Both the position numbers and the translations under genes were made by a program. Below, piece after piece: positions 1-15,274 of a DNA stretch of 64,000 bases. Within the stretch, counting starts at the first letter, position 1, and every line of letters begins with the position of its first letter. The notes below the pieces were generated by a model that saw nothing but the letters and a program-made list of their open reading frames with translations, searched no databases and was not told the origin of the DNA. Source of the DNA: Deinococcus sp. Leaf326 (lineage in GTDB: Bacteria; Deinococcota; Deinococci; Deinococcales; Deinococcaceae); NCBI RefSeq assembly GCF_001424185.1, contig NZ_LMOM01000001.1:687702-751701 (forward strand), given 5' to 3'.

Positions 1-149
<149 letters not shown>

Positions 150-154
150 TAGTC

Positions 155-474
155 ATGGTTGCCCCGAAAATCCGTATCAAACTGCGTGGTTTCGACCACA
201 AGGCGCTCGATCAGTCCGCCAGCAAGATCGTGGACACCGTGCGCCGCACCGGCGCGGACGTGAGTGGCCCCGTGCCTCTCCCCACCCGCATCCGCCGCTT
301 CTGCGTGCTGCGCTCGCCCTTCGTCAACAAGGACAGCCGCGAGCACTTCGAGATCCGTACCCATAACCGCCTGGTGGATATCATGAACCCCACCAAGAAG
401 ACCATCGACAGCCTGATGACCCTCGACCTGCCCACCGGTGTGGACATCGAGATCAAGACCGTCGGAGGCCGCGC

Positions 475-478
<4 letters not shown>
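155..478 (+). CDS. rpsJ: 30S ribosomal protein S10
   Basis: This 107-residue protein has the S10 core [15 protein letters not shown] near the start and the [13 protein letters not shown] segment in the middle. S10 sits in the head of the small subunit and also serves as NusE in transcription antitermination. It is first in the S10 operon, five bases after tuf. Its TGA overlaps the GTG start of rplC in the string GTGA, which implies translational coupling. Confidence 0.98.
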
Positions 479-1095
<617 letters not shown>

Positions 1096-1099
1096 GACA

Positions 1100-1711
1100 A
1101 TGGCGCAGATCAACGTGATCGGCCAGAACGGTGGTCGTCAAATCGACCTCGAACTGCCCGAAGTGAATGTGGGCGTGCTGCACGACGTCGTGACCTGGCA
1201 GCTCGCCAGCCGCCGCCGCGGCACCGCGAGCACCAAGACCCGCGCGCAGGTGGCCCGCACCGGCAAGAAGATGTTCGCTCAGAAGGGCACCGGTAACGCT
1301 CGCCACGGCGACCGCACCGTCCCGACCTTCGTGGGCGGCGGTGTGGCCTTCGGCCCCAAGCCCCGCAGCTACGGCTTCACGCTGCCCCGCAAGGTCCGTC
1401 AACTCGGCCTCGCGATGGCGCTGGCGGACCGTCAGCAGACCGGTAAGCTCATTGCGGTCGACGGCTTCGGCCTCGACGGCAAGACCAAGGGCTTCGTCGC
1501 CTGGGCCGCGCAGAACGGCATGGACGGCACCGAGAAGGTCCTGATCGTCACGGACGACGTGCAGGCCCGCCAGGCCGCACGGAACGTGCCCTGGGTCAGC
1601 GTGCTGCCCGTCGCCGGGATCAACGCCTACGACATCCTGCGTCACGACCGTCTGGTGATTGACGCGGCTGCTCTGGAAGTTGCCGACGAGGAAGGGGAGG
1701 CGCAAGCATGA
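1100..1711 (+). CDS. rplD: 50S ribosomal protein L4
   Basis: The start ATG at 1100 ([12 protein letters not shown]) gives 203 residues and sits four bases after the rplC stop. The frame stays open further upstream, but that extension lies inside rplC and is not credible. The long L4 loop is recognisable ([20 protein letters not shown], then [10 protein letters not shown]); it lines the exit tunnel where macrolide resistance can arise. The end overlaps the rplW start (ATGA). Confidence 0.97.
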   Translation: MAQINVIGQNGGRQIDLELPEVNVGVLHDVVTWQLASRRRGTASTKTRAQVARTGKKMFAQKGTGNARHGDRTVPTFVGGGVAFGPKPRSYGFTLPRKVRQLGLAMALADRQQTGKLIAVDGFGLDGKTKGFVAWAAQNGMDGTEKVLIVTDDVQARQAARNVPWVSVLPVAGINAYDILRHDRLVIDAAALEVADEEGEAQA

Positions 1712-1995
1712 GCCACTACGACATCATTCAGGCGCCGGTCATCAGCGAGAAGGCCTACGCCGGTATGGAACGCGGTGTGTACTCGTTCTGGGTGAGCCCT
1801 AAGGCCACCAAGACCGAGATCAAGAACGCCGTGCAGAAGGCCTTCGACGTGAAGGTCGTCGGCATCAGCACCATGAATGTGCCCGGCAAGCGCAAGCGCG
1901 TGGGCCGCTTCTTCGGCACGCGTGCCGACCGTAAGAAGGCCATCGTCCGCCTCGCCGACGGCCAGACCATCGCTGCCCTTGAAGGCCAGGCCTAA
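1708..1995 (+). CDS. rplW: 50S ribosomal protein L23
   Basis: A 95-residue L23 that begins [17 protein letters not shown], with the family signature around [12 protein letters not shown]23 lies at the tunnel exit and is the docking site for trigger factor (tig, 24272) and for SRP. It overlaps rplD by four bases and is followed by rplB after 13 bases that contain AAGGAG. Confidence 0.97.
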   Translation: MSHYDIIQAPVISEKAYAGMERGVYSFWVSPKATKTEIKNAVQKAFDVKVVGISTMNVPGKRKRVGRFFGTRADRKKAIVRLADGQTIAALEGQA

Positions 1996-2008
1996 GGAGA
2001 TCTGAGAC

Positions 2009-2842
<834 letters not shown>

Positions 2843-2853
2843 GGAGGGGAGAC

Positions 2854-4729
<1,876 letters not shown>

Positions 4730-4743
<14 letters not shown>

Positions 4744-4945
4744 AATGCGTAACCTGCCGCTCGGCGATTTCGACAAGGAAATCGAGAGCCGCAAGAAGGA
4801 ACTGATGGAGCTGCGCTTCCAGGCCGCCATGGGCAACCTAGCTCAGCCGCACCGCGTCCGGCAGCTCCGCCGTGAAGTGGCTCAGCTCAATACCGTCCGC
4901 ACCCAGTTGAGCGGAACCGAGCTGGGCAAGGGAGAGCAGGCATGA
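4730..4945 (+). CDS. rpmC: 50S ribosomal protein L29
   Basis: A 71-residue L29 beginning [18 protein letters not shown], with the family motif [15 protein letters not shown]. It forms part of the tunnel exit next to L23. Translation starts inside the end of rplP and stops in an ATGA overlap with rpsQ, so it is coupled on both sides. Confidence 0.97.
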
Positions 4946-5228
4946 AGAAGACCTTTACGGGCGTCGTGGTGAGCGACAAGGCCGACAAGACGGTCAGCGT
5001 CAAGGTCGAGCGCCGCTTCGCTCACCCCCTGTACGGCAAGGTCGTGACCCGCAGCCACAAGTACGCGGCCCACGACGAGAAGAACGAATACAAGATCGGT
5101 GACCGTGTCGAGATTATCGCCGTGCGTCCCATCAGCAAGACCAAGACCTGGAAGGTAACCAAGCTGATTGAGCGCCCGCGCGGCATCGAAACCACTGCCG
5201 TCGAGACGGAACTGGCCGGAGGCGAAGC

Positions 5229-5232
<4 letters not shown>
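4942..5232 (+). CDS. rpsQ: 30S ribosomal protein S17
   Basis: A 96-residue S17 with the core [19 protein letters not shown] and [16 protein letters not shown]. It is a primary 16S rRNA-binding protein. The last 15 or so residues are an extra tail beyond the short bacterial form. It overlaps rpmC and rplN by four bases each. Confidence 0.97.
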
Positions 5233-5980
<748 letters not shown>

Positions 5981-6038
5981 ATTCAGGGTCACGCTCCGCG
6001 CGTGGCCTGGGCGACCCGTCCGCCCGAAACGAGGCAAC

Positions 6039-6578
6039 ATGCAGCAGCTCAAGCAGAAGTACAACGAGCAGGTTCGTCCGGCCCTGATGCAACAGTTCGG
6101 CTACTCCAGTGTGATGGCCGTGCCCCGCATCGAAAAGATCGTCGTGAACGAGGGTCTGGGCAGCAGCAAGGAAGACAGCAAGGCCATCGACAAGGCGGCC
6201 AAGGAACTGGGCCTGATCACCCTTCAGAAGCCCATCATCACCAAGGCCAAGAAGAGCATCAGCAACTTCAAGCTGCGTCAGGGCATGCCGGTCGGCATTA
6301 AGGTCACGCTGCGCAACGATCGCATGTACGTGTTCCTCGAAAAGCTGATCAACATTGGCCTGCCCCGCATCCGCGATTTCCGCGGGATCAACCCCAACGC
6401 GTTTGACGGCCGTGGCAACTACAACCTCGGCATCCGCGAGCAGCTGATCTTCCCGGAAATTACCTATGATATGGTGGACAAGGTGCGCGGGATGGACATT
6501 ACCATCGTGACCACCGCGAAGACCGACGAAGAAGCCCGCGCGCTGCTCCAGGCGATGGGTCTTCCCTTCCGCAAGTAA
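6039..6578 (+). CDS. rplE: 50S ribosomal protein L5
   Basis: The start ATG at 6039 ([12 protein letters not shown]) gives 179 residues, the family length; it follows GAGGCAAC. The frame is open further 5', but that part runs inside rplX. Conserved blocks are [13 protein letters not shown] and [20 protein letters not shown]5 binds 5S rRNA with L18. Confidence 0.97.
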   Translation: MQQLKQKYNEQVRPALMQQFGYSSVMAVPRIEKIVVNEGLGSSKEDSKAIDKAAKELGLITLQKPIITKAKKSISNFKLRQGMPVGIKVTLRNDRMYVFLEKLINIGLPRIRDFRGINPNAFDGRGNYNLGIREQLIFPEITYDMVDKVRGMDITIVTTAKTDEEARALLQAMGLPFRK

Positions 6579-6589
6579 GGACGAGTGCT

Positions 6590-6775
6590 ATGGCGAACAC
6601 CTCGAAAGTTGTCAAGGCGGAGCGCGGCCATAAGTTTGCCGTGCAGAACTACAACCGCTGCTCGCGCTGTGGCCGCGCCCGTGGCTACTACCGTTTCTTC
6701 GGCATGTGCCGCATCTGCATTCGCGAGATGGCACACAAGGGCGAACTGCCCGGCGTGAAGAAGAGCAGCTGGTAA
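6590..6775 (+). CDS. rpsN: 30S ribosomal protein S14, zinc-binding type
   Basis: A 61-residue S14 of the short, zinc-binding (type Z) form. It has two CxxC knuckles, CSRCG near residue 24 and CRICI near residue 40. The zinc-free long form is absent here. It starts after AAGGACGAGTGCT, 11 bases after rplE. Unusually for this operon, a gap of 229 bases follows before rpsH. Confidence 0.97.
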   Translation: MANTSKVVKAERGHKFAVQNYNRCSRCGRARGYYRFFGMCRICIREMAHKGELPGVKKSSW

Positions 6776-7004
6776 GATGACCTCCCTGCCGCCCCCGGTT
6801 GCGGCAGGACTCGTGCAGGCCCCCCGGATACGAACTGCTCTGTTTGATCAGTGATCGTCCGGTGTGTGGAACAAGCCCAACAGAAGAAGCGTCCCAGTGG
6901 GACCCACATTCAAGGGAAGAAGCGTGCCTGGTTTCCAGCTTTGTCTGGGGCCGGGCCACCCGCCGGGGCAGCCCCTGCTCCGCCAACATGCCCATGGAGG
7001 CAAC
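6776..7004 (+). promoter_or_regulatory. Long structured gap between rpsN and rpsH
   Basis: These 229 bases hold no credible gene. They contain a hairpin with an 8-bp perfect stem (CCTGCCGC 6785-6792 with GCGGCAGG 6801-6808) and a smaller one (GTCCC/GGGAC, 6891-6903). The hairpins have no T-run, so they do not look like terminators. A leader that controls rpsH, or a processing site, is possible; S8 is a known autoregulator of the spc operon in E. coli. Confidence 0.45.
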
Positions 7005-7406
7005 ATGCTGAGTGATCCCATCGCGGACATGCTCACGCGCATTCGCAACGCGACGCGCACCCACAAGGAGACCGTCAACATCCCGGCCTCCAAATTCAAA
7101 GAGCAACTCGCCAAACTGCTCGTGCAGGAAGGCTACGTCCAGAGCGTCGAGCGCCTGCGCCCCGAAGGCGAGAAGTTCGACGTGCTGCGCGTTACCCTGA
7201 AGTACGGGGCCAAGCGTGAGCAGGTCATCAAGCACATTGAGCGCATCTCGCGCCCTGGCCGCCGCGCCTATGTGAGCGCCGACAGCCTACCCCGCGTCCA
7301 GCGTGGCCTGGGTCTGGCCGTCGTGTCGACGAGCCGTGGCCTGCTTCCCGACCGCGAAGCCCGCAAGCAGGGTGTAGGCGGCGAAGTCATCTGCGTCCTC
7401 TGGTAA
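7005..7406 (+). CDS. rpsH: 30S ribosomal protein S8
   Basis: The start ATG at 7005 (MLSDPIADMLTRIRNATR) gives 133 residues, the family length, and follows TGGAGG with good spacing. The C-terminal signature LGLAVVSTSRGLL is close to the bacterial consensus. S8 binds the central domain of 16S rRNA and in E. coli represses its own operon. The frame extends upstream to 6864 but without conserved sequence. Confidence 0.97.
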   Translation: MLSDPIADMLTRIRNATRTHKETVNIPASKFKEQLAKLLVQEGYVQSVERLRPEGEKFDVLRVTLKYGAKREQVIKHIERISRPGRRAYVSADSLPRVQRGLGLAVVSTSRGLLPDREARKQGVGGEVICVLW

Positions 7407-7433
7407 TCCAGAGTTCTGACCAAGGAGGACATT

Positions 7434-7991
7434 ATGTCCCGTATCGGTAGACAACCTATTGCCGTTCCCAGCGGCGTGACCGCGAGCGCCCAGTCCGGTG
7501 TGTTCAAGGTCAAGGGCCCCAAGGGCGAACTGACGGTGCCCTACAACACTGAACTGACTGTGCGCCAGGACGGCGAGCAGCTGCTCGTCGAGCGTCCCAG
7601 CGACGCCCAGCGCCACCGTGCTCTGCACGGCCTGACCCGTACCCTGGTCGCCAACGCGGTCAAGGGCGTGTCGGACGGCTTCACCATCAACCTCGAACTG
7701 CGTGGCGTGGGTTACCGCGCGCGCCTCGCAGGCAAGAACCTTGAGATGACCATCGGCTACAGCCACCCGGTCGTTATCGAGCCGCCTGCCGGCGTGAGCT
7801 TCACCGTGCCCGAGCCGACGCGCATTGACGTGAGCGGTATCGACAAGCAGCTCGTCGGCCAGGTTGCGGCAAATGTCCGTAAGGTGCGCAAGCCCGACGC
7901 CTACCACGGCAAAGGTGTGCGCTTCGTTGGCGAGCAGATCGCCCTCAAGGCTGGTAAGGCCGGTGCCACCGGCGGGAAAGGGAAGAAATAA
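7434..7991 (+). CDS. rplF: 50S ribosomal protein L6
   Basis: A 185-residue L6 ([15 protein letters not shown]) ending with the conserved [17 protein letters not shown] block. It has the usual two-domain length and lies near the factor-binding site of the large subunit. It starts after AAGGAGGACATT and overlaps rplR by one base. Confidence 0.97.
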   Translation: MSRIGRQPIAVPSGVTASAQSGVFKVKGPKGELTVPYNTELTVRQDGEQLLVERPSDAQRHRALHGLTRTLVANAVKGVSDGFTINLELRGVGYRARLAGKNLEMTIGYSHPVVIEPPAGVSFTVPEPTRIDVSGIDKQLVGQVAANVRKVRKPDAYHGKGVRFVGEQIALKAGKAGATGGKGKK

Positions 7992-8329
7992 TGTCCTCAC
8001 AGACGACCGTCCGCCGCAAGCTGCGCACCCGCCGCAAGGTCCGTGTGGCCGCCGCCGAGCGCCTGCGCCTGAGCGTGTTCCGCTCGAGCAAGCACATCTA
8101 CGCCCAGATTATCGACGACAGCAAGGGCGTGACCCTGGCCTCGGCCAGCAGCGCCGCCGTCAAGACGGGCAGCAAGACCGATACCGCCGCAGCCGTGGGC
8201 AAAGCCCTGGCCGAGGCCGCCACCGCCAAGGGTGTCACGAAGGTCGTTTTTGACCGTGGTGCGTACCGTTACCACGGACGCGTGAAGGCGCTCGCAGACG
8301 CGGCGCGGGAGGGTGGCCTTGACTTTTAA
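7991..8329 (+). CDS. rplR: 50S ribosomal protein L18
   Basis: A 112-residue L18 with [19 protein letters not shown] and the end [24 protein letters not shown]. It binds 5S rRNA together with L5. The gene is coupled to rplF (TAATG), and its 3' end overlaps the start of rpsE. Confidence 0.97.
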   Translation: MSSQTTVRRKLRTRRKVRVAAAERLRLSVFRSSKHIYAQIIDDSKGVTLASASSAAVKTGSKTDTAAAVGKALAEAATAKGVTKVVFDRGAYRYHGRVKALADAAREGGLDF

Positions 8330-8852
8330 TCGTCGTAACGACCGCAACGCGGAGCGTGAAAGCAGCGAATTCGAAGAGAAGATGCTGTTCGTCAACCGCA
8401 CCTCCAAGACCTACCAGGGCGGACGCCGCTTCCGCTTCGCCGCACTCGTGATCCTGGGTGACCGCAACGGTCGCGTGGGCATGGGGATCGGTAAGGCCAA
8501 GGAAGTGCCGGTCGCCATCGAGAAGGCCAAGGCGATCGCCCGCAAGAACATGATCCACGTGCCGGTCGAAAACGGGACGATTCCTCACGACATCGTGGGG
8601 GTCAACAGCACCAGCCGCGTGCTGCTGAAGCCCGCGGGTCCCGGTACCGGCGTGATCGCAGGCACCGTTCCCCGTTCCATTGCCGAACTCGCGGGCATCA
8701 CCAACATGCTCTCGAAGGAACTCGGCAGCCGTAACAAGGTGAACGTGGCGTACGCCGTGTTCGACGGCTTCAAGAACCTGCGCACCGCCAAGCAGGTCCG
8801 CGCTCTTCGCGGAACCGAGGCGCCGGCGCAGACCGCAGGAGGCGCGCAGTGA
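8319..8852 (+). CDS. rpsE: 30S ribosomal protein S5
   Basis: I chose the TTG at 8319 as start ([10 protein letters not shown], 177 residues). GGAGG at 8308-8312 is six bases upstream of it, whereas the in-frame GTG at 8313 would touch the ribosome site. Conserved parts are [17 protein letters not shown] and [18 protein letters not shown]5 is involved in decoding accuracy and lies at the mRNA entry. Its start overlaps rplR and its end overlaps rpmD. Confidence 0.95.
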   Translation: MTFNRRNDRNAERESSEFEEKMLFVNRTSKTYQGGRRFRFAALVILGDRNGRVGMGIGKAKEVPVAIEKAKAIARKNMIHVPVENGTIPHDIVGVNSTSRVLLKPAGPGTGVIAGTVPRSIAELAGITNMLSKELGSRNKVNVAYAVFDGFKNLRTAKQVRALRGTEAPAQTAGGAQ

Positions 8853-9016
8853 AGATTACCCTCAAGCGCAGCGTCATCGGCCGCCCTGGCTATCAGGTGA
8901 ACACGGTCAAGGCGCTGGGCCTCAAGAAGATCGGCGACAGCCGCGAAATCAATGACTCGCCCGCCCTGCGCGGGATGGTCAAGACTGTTCAGCATCTGCT
9001 GGAGGTGCAGGAATGA
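8849..9016 (+). CDS. rpmD: 50S ribosomal protein L30
   Basis: A 55-residue L30 starting with GTG at 8849, which overlaps the rpsE stop. It reads [19 protein letters not shown] and then [13 protein letters not shown], the normal L30 pattern for a short bacterial protein. The stop overlaps the rplO ATG (ATGA). The position between rpsE and rplO is the standard one. Confidence 0.96.
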   Translation: MKITLKRSVIGRPGYQVNTVKALGLKKIGDSREINDSPALRGMVKTVQHLLEVQE

Positions 9017-9477
9017 AACTCCATGAGCTTAAGCCGCACGCCGGCAGCCGCAAGAACCGCAAGCGCGTGGGCCGTGGCCCCGGCGGCACCGACAAGACCG
9101 CCGGCCGTGGTCACAAGGGCCAGAAGGCCCGCAGCGGCGCTGGCAAGGGTGCCTTCTTCGAAGGGGGCCGCAGCCGCCTGATCGCCCGCCTGCCCAAGCG
9201 CGGCTTTAACAAGGTCGGTACCACCTTCGAGATCGTCAAGCTCTCCCAGCTGGACGTCTTGCAGGGTGACACCTTCGACCGCGCTGCGCTGGAACTGGCC
9301 GGTCTGGTGCGCCGCAAGAACAACCCCGTCAAGCTGCTGGCGACTGGTGAACTGACCCGCGCCGTGACGGTGCACGTTGACGCCGCGAGCGCGGCCGCCA
9401 TTCAGGCCGTGGAAGCGGCCGGCGGCCGGGTCGTACTGCCCGAAGCTACCAGCGAGACTGCCGAGAAGGCGGAGTAA
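9013..9477 (+). CDS. rplO: 50S ribosomal protein L15
   Basis: A 154-residue L15 with the glycine-rich N-terminus [20 protein letters not shown] and the motif RLPKRGFNK. The first half threads into 23S rRNA. It is coupled to rpmD upstream. The secY ATG directly follows its stop codon. Confidence 0.97.
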   Translation: MKLHELKPHAGSRKNRKRVGRGPGGTDKTAGRGHKGQKARSGAGKGAFFEGGRSRLIARLPKRGFNKVGTTFEIVKLSQLDVLQGDTFDRAALELAGLVRRKNNPVKLLATGELTRAVTVHVDAASAAAIQAVEAAGGRVVLPEATSETAEKAE

Positions 9478-10797
9478 ATGCTCCGCGCCTTCCGCGACGC
9501 GTTCCGGATTCCGGACCTGAGGCGGAAGATTGTCTTCACCCTGCTGCTGCTCGCCGTATACCGCCTGGGAAGTGCTATTCCCACGCCCGGCGTCAACACC
9601 GCAGCCCTCAGCCAGGCCACCTCGGGTGGCCTCTTTGGTTTGATCAGCCTGATCTCGGGGGGCAATCTTTCGCAGTTCTCGATCTTCGCGCTAGGAGTGC
9701 TGCCGTATATCACGGCCAGCATCGTGATCCAGCTGCTCACGACCACCGTGCCGGCTTTGGAGAAGCTCTCCAAGGAAGGCGAGGAGGGTCGGAAGAAGAT
9801 CAACCAATATACCCGCTACGCGGCCATCGCTCTGGGGGCGGCGCAGGCGATCTTCTTTTCGCTGTACATCACCAGCAATCCGCAGTACGTGGCCGTGGGC
9901 TGGGATCCAGGGTTCTTTACTGTGCTCGTCATGGTGCTGACCCAGGTAGCCGGTATCGCGCTGACGATGTGGATCGGTGAACGCATTACCGAAGTGGGCG
10001 TCGGCAACGGCATCAGTCTGATCATCACCTCCGGGATCATCGCAGCCTACCCGCGTGAGATCGCAGCGACCGGTCAGCTTCTGCAGACCGAGCAGACGAG
10101 CATCCTGCGAATCCTGATCTTCATCGGCGTCATCCTGATCACCATCGCCGGCATCGTGTACGTGTATCAGGCCGAACGCCGGGTCCCCGTGACCTACGCG
10201 CGTGCCCGTGGCGGCGCGGCCGGTCAGGCCCGTGGGGCCGGTCAGGCGACCTGGCTGCCTATCAAGGTGAACCAGGCAGGCGTCATTCCGGTGATCTTCG
10301 CCTCGGCCATGTTGATCATTCCCAACGTGATCGCCAGTGCCACGGCCGCCCGTGCGCCGGGCGTGAATGCCTGGATCAGCACCAATCTGGTGTTCGGCAC
10401 ACCGCTGTACATCATTCTGGAAGCTGCCCTGATCTTCGGCTTCACGTACCTGTACAACAGCGTGCAGTTCGATCCCAAGCGGATCGCGGAGCAGCTGCGC
10501 GAGGCTGGCGGCTTCATTCCGGGGGTCCGTCCGGGCACGGCCACGGCCGAGTTCCTGGGAAGCATCAGCGGCCGCCTGAGCCTCTGGGGCGCCGTCTTCC
10601 TGGTCGTGCTGACGGTCTTTCCGCAGATCGTGCAGCGCGGCACCGGAATCACGACCTTCCAGTTCTCGGGGACGGGTCTGCTGATCATCGTGGGGGTGGC
10701 GCTCGAAACCCTGAAACAGCTCGAAGCTCAACTCACGGTGCGCCGTTACGACGGCTTCATCAGCAAGGGCCGTATCCGCGGCCGTCTGAACAACTAA
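9478..10797 (+). CDS. secY: Protein translocase subunit SecY
   Basis: A 439-residue membrane protein with about ten hydrophobic helices, starting MLRAFRDAFRIPDLRRKI. Family landmarks are the plug region after IPTPGV (residues 35-60), GVLPYITASIVIQLL, and FDPKRIAEQLREAGGFIPGVRPG near residue 330. SecY is the channel for Sec-dependent export. The loop near residues 240-260 (RARGGAAGQARGAGQATW) is glycine/alanine rich. It is the last gene of the spc operon and is followed by a terminator. Confidence 0.98.
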   Translation: MLRAFRDAFRIPDLRRKIVFTLLLLAVYRLGSAIPTPGVNTAALSQATSGGLFGLISLISGGNLSQFSIFALGVLPYITASIVIQLLTTTVPALEKLSKEGEEGRKKINQYTRYAAIALGAAQAIFFSLYITSNPQYVAVGWDPGFFTVLVMVLTQVAGIALTMWIGERITEVGVGNGISLIITSGIIAAYPREIAATGQLLQTEQTSILRILIFIGVILITIAGIVYVYQAERRVPVTYARARGGAAGQARGAGQATWLPIKVNQAGVIPVIFASAMLIIPNVIASATAARAPGVNAWISTNLVFGTPLYIILEAALIFGFTYLYNSVQFDPKRIAEQLREAGGFIPGVRPGTATAEFLGSISGRLSLWGAVFLVVLTVFPQIVQRGTGITTFQFSGTGLLIIVGVALETLKQLEAQLTVRRYDGFISKGRIRGRLNN

Positions 10798-10817
10798 GCC
10801 GCGTTGCCAGATCACTG

Positions 10818-10844
10818 ACCGCCTTCCTCCGGGAGGGCGGTTTT
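10818..10844 (+). terminator. Terminator after secY
   Basis: A stem ACCGCCTT / AGGGCGGT (one G-T pair) around TCCTCCGGG-type sequence is followed by TTTTA. It closes the long ribosomal operon 20 bases after the secY stop. Confidence 0.7.
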
Positions 10845-10952
10845 ACTTTGTCGGCCCCGCCTTTTCGCCCCACGTTACTGATGGGGGAACTGCGCCATGC
10901 GCACGTTCCGGCAGACTCAGCCTCTATGCTAGGGCCCAGATGGAGGAATGAA

Positions 10953-11546
10953 GTGACGCAAAACAAAACCAAGGTCGTGATTTTTCTCGGGCCTCCCGGC
11001 GCGGGCAAGGGAACCCAGGCCGAGCGCCTGGCCGCCGAGCAGGACCTCGTCAAGATCAGCACCGGCGATATTCTGCGCGACCACGTGACGCGCGGTACCG
11101 AGCTGGGCCAGGCGATACAGCCGATCCTGACTGCTGGGCAGCTCGTCCCCGACGATATTCTCATCGCTCTGATCCGCGACCGGCTGGCGGGAATGGAGCA
11201 GGTCCGGGTCATCTTCGACGGTTTTCCGCGGACCCCGGCTCAGGCCCAGGCACTTGACCTGTTGCTTGAGGAACTCGGCGCTCCCGTGACTGCCGTGCCG
11301 CTGCTCGAAGTTCCTGACGAGGTTCTTGTGGGCCGGATCGTCGAGAGGGGCCGCCAGGCAGCGGCGCGCAATGAGCCGGTGCGCAGTGACGACACCGAAG
11401 AGGTCGCCCGTAAGCGGCAGCAGGTCTACCGTGAGCAGACTCAGCCGCTCATTGAGCACTACGAGGGGCGCGGTCATCTGTACCACGTAGACGGCGTGGG
11501 CAGTACGGATGAGGTCTACAGCCGTATCCTGAGCGGAATGCACTGA
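10953..11546 (+). CDS. adk: Adenylate kinase
   Basis: The start GTG at 10953 (MTQNKTKVVIFLGPPGAGKG) lies six bases after TGGAGG and gives 197 residues. The Walker A loop GPPGAGKGTQ is near residue 13 and FDGFPRT near residue 85. The lid domain is the short form with no zinc-binding cysteines. The enzyme converts ATP plus AMP to two ADP. A possible -10 (TATGCT) lies at 10925-10930. The position between secY and infA is common in bacteria. Confidence 0.96.
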   Translation: MTQNKTKVVIFLGPPGAGKGTQAERLAAEQDLVKISTGDILRDHVTRGTELGQAIQPILTAGQLVPDDILIALIRDRLAGMEQVRVIFDGFPRTPAQAQALDLLLEELGAPVTAVPLLEVPDEVLVGRIVERGRQAAARNEPVRSDDTEEVARKRQQVYREQTQPLIEHYEGRGHLYHVDGVGSTDEVYSRILSGMH

Positions 11547-11614
11547 GCGGTTCAGACAGGGTGTCCGAATAGAATGGACGAGAAGATGAACCCAGAATGG
11601 AGCCGCTCCGAGGC

Positions 11615-11644
11615 TTTACGGCCTTTGCTCTCTTGTGGTACTCT
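11615..11644 (+). promoter_or_regulatory. Possible promoter of infA
   Basis: TTTACG (11615-11620) and TACTCT (11639-11644) are separated by 18 bases, upstream of infA. The match to the consensus is only moderate. Confidence 0.35.
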
Positions 11645-11676
11645 CGTTTTTGGCTTGCATCAAGCCTGGAGGTTGC

Positions 11677-11934
11677 GTGGCGAGACGAAGAATGCCGGAA
11701 CAGCGGGAAAAACGTAAGAAGGAAGAGTCCGATACCGTGCGGGCCGAAGGGGTCGTGGAAGAGGCGCTGCCGAACACCACGTTCCGTGTGAAGCTCGACA
11801 CTGGACATGACCTGCTGGCGTACATCAGCGGCAAGATGAGGATTCACTACATCCGTATCCTGCCGGGGGACCGTGTGGTTCTGGAGATTAGCCCCTACGA
11901 CACCACGCGTGGGCGCATCGTCTACCGCAAGTAA
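11677..11934 (+). CDS. infA: Translation initiation factor IF-1
   Basis: The S1/OB-fold IF-1 sequence is clear: [19 protein letters not shown], then [25 protein letters not shown] at 11668-11672 supports the GTG at 11677 (85 residues, MARRRMPEQ). An ATG at 11692 (80 residues) is the alternative but has no ribosome site at proper distance. IF-1 blocks the A site during initiation. rpmJ and the alpha operon follow, as in many bacteria. Confidence 0.93.
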   Translation: MARRRMPEQREKRKKEESDTVRAEGVVEEALPNTTFRVKLDTGHDLLAYISGKMRIHYIRILPGDRVVLEISPYDTTRGRIVYRK

Positions 11935-12018
11935 GCACCCAGGCGAGTGGTGACCACAGATTCCCTGCACGCGCGCCAGCGTGCGCTGGGCGGGGGGTCG
12001 AGCGCTGCCGGAGAATTC

Positions 12019-12152
<134 letters not shown>

Positions 12153-12154
12153 GC

Positions 12155-12535
12155 ATGGCACGTATTGCCGGCGTTGACCTGCCCCGCGAGAAGCGCGTCG
12201 AAATCGCGCTGACCTACATCTACGGTATCGGCCTGACCCGCGCCAAGGAAGTCCTGGCGCAGACGGGCGTGAACCCCGACACCCGCGTCAAGAACCTCTC
12301 GGAGGCCGAGCAGAGCACCCTGCGCGAAGCCATCGAGAAGACCTACAAGGTCGAAGGCGACCTGCGCAGTGAAGTTGGCCAGAACATCAAGCGTCTGATG
12401 GACATCGGCGCTTACCGTGGCCTGCGTCACCGCCGCGGTCTGCCCGTGCGCGGCCAGCGCACCAAGACGAATGCGCGCACCCGCAAGGGACCGCGCAAGA
12501 CCGTCGCCGGTAAGAAAAAGGCCACGAGGAAGTAA
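12155..12535 (+). CDS. rpsM: 30S ribosomal protein S13
   Basis: The start ATG at 12155 ([19 protein letters not shown]) gives 126 residues. The helix-two-turn-helix motif and [20 protein letters not shown] are standard. S13 contacts the P-site tRNA and L5 across the subunit interface. It is first in the alpha operon; the frame open upstream to 11981 contains rpmJ in another frame and is not coding. Confidence 0.97.
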   Translation: MARIAGVDLPREKRVEIALTYIYGIGLTRAKEVLAQTGVNPDTRVKNLSEAEQSTLREAIEKTYKVEGDLRSEVGQNIKRLMDIGAYRGLRHRRGLPVRGQRTKTNARTRKGPRKTVAGKKKATRK

Positions 12536-12538
12536 GCC

Positions 12539-12934
12539 ATGGCGAAGAGCACCAAGGGTAAGACCCCCCGCCGCGCCCGGCGCAACATCAGCGCTGGCCG
12601 CGCCTACGTGAACGCGAGCTACAACAACACCATCGTCACGATCACCGATCTCGAAGGCAACAGCGTGGCCTGGTCGTCGGGCGGCACCATCGGGTACAAG
12701 GGCAGCAAGAAGGGCACGCCCTACGCGGCCCAGCTGGCCGCCGCCGACGCCGTCAAGAAGGCCCAGCAGACCTTCGGCATGAATATCGTCGACGTGATCG
12801 TGCGTGGCTCGGGCTCCGGCCGTGAGCAGGCTATCCGCGCCATCCAGGCGTCGGGTATCGAAGTGAAGTCCATCATGGACGACACCCCCGTGCCCCACAA
12901 CGGCTGCCGCCCCAAGAAGAAGTTCCGCGCCTAA
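12539..12934 (+). CDS. rpsK: 30S ribosomal protein S11
   Basis: A 131-residue S11 with [17 protein letters not shown] and the end [16 protein letters not shown]. It forms the platform near the mRNA exit. It lies three bases after rpsM. A 152-base gap separates it from rpsD. Confidence 0.97.
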   Translation: MAKSTKGKTPRRARRNISAGRAYVNASYNNTIVTITDLEGNSVAWSSGGTIGYKGSKKGTPYAAQLAAADAVKKAQQTFGMNIVDVIVRGSGSGREQAIRAIQASGIEVKSIMDDTPVPHNGCRPKKKFRA

Positions 12935-13086
12935 AGCGCACGCGCGCGCCCACCTGTCCCGGTTTCGCTGTTCTCTAGGCCCCGCGCCCAGGAACGAAAG
13001 CTGCACCCACCAGCGAGAAGCCGGGCCCACAGAGGGCCGCAGACCCGCCCGAGCCGCATTGGCCGGGCGCATAAGGAGAGCAAGAC

Positions 13087-13704
<618 letters not shown>

Positions 13705-13708
13705 ATAC

Positions 13709-14738
<1,030 letters not shown>

Positions 14739-14792
14739 CCCTCTTTCGGTGGGCGGCCCCGCGCCGCTCCCCGTCCCCCAAGGAGAACAACC

Positions 14793-15143
<351 letters not shown>

Positions 15144-15161
15144 AGACCCCTTCGGACCCTG

Positions 15162-15190
15162 GCCCCCACCCGTTGCGGTGGGGGCTTTCC
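15162..15190 (+). terminator. Terminator after rplQ
   Basis: A perfect 8-bp stem, GCCCCCAC (15162-15169) with GTGGGGGC (15178-15185), is followed by TTTCC. Confidence 0.75.
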
Positions 15191-15274
15191 TGTGGGCCTG
15201 AAATCCTGATTTTTTGTGACCTGGGCGGCTTTCCCGGCCCATCCGTTTCCCATCTCGGGGGCGCACACTGGGGC

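Noticed and set aside
12935..13086. S4 autoregulatory leader before rpsD
   Set aside because: The gap is long enough and can form GC-rich stems, but I could not identify the known S4-binding pseudoknot.
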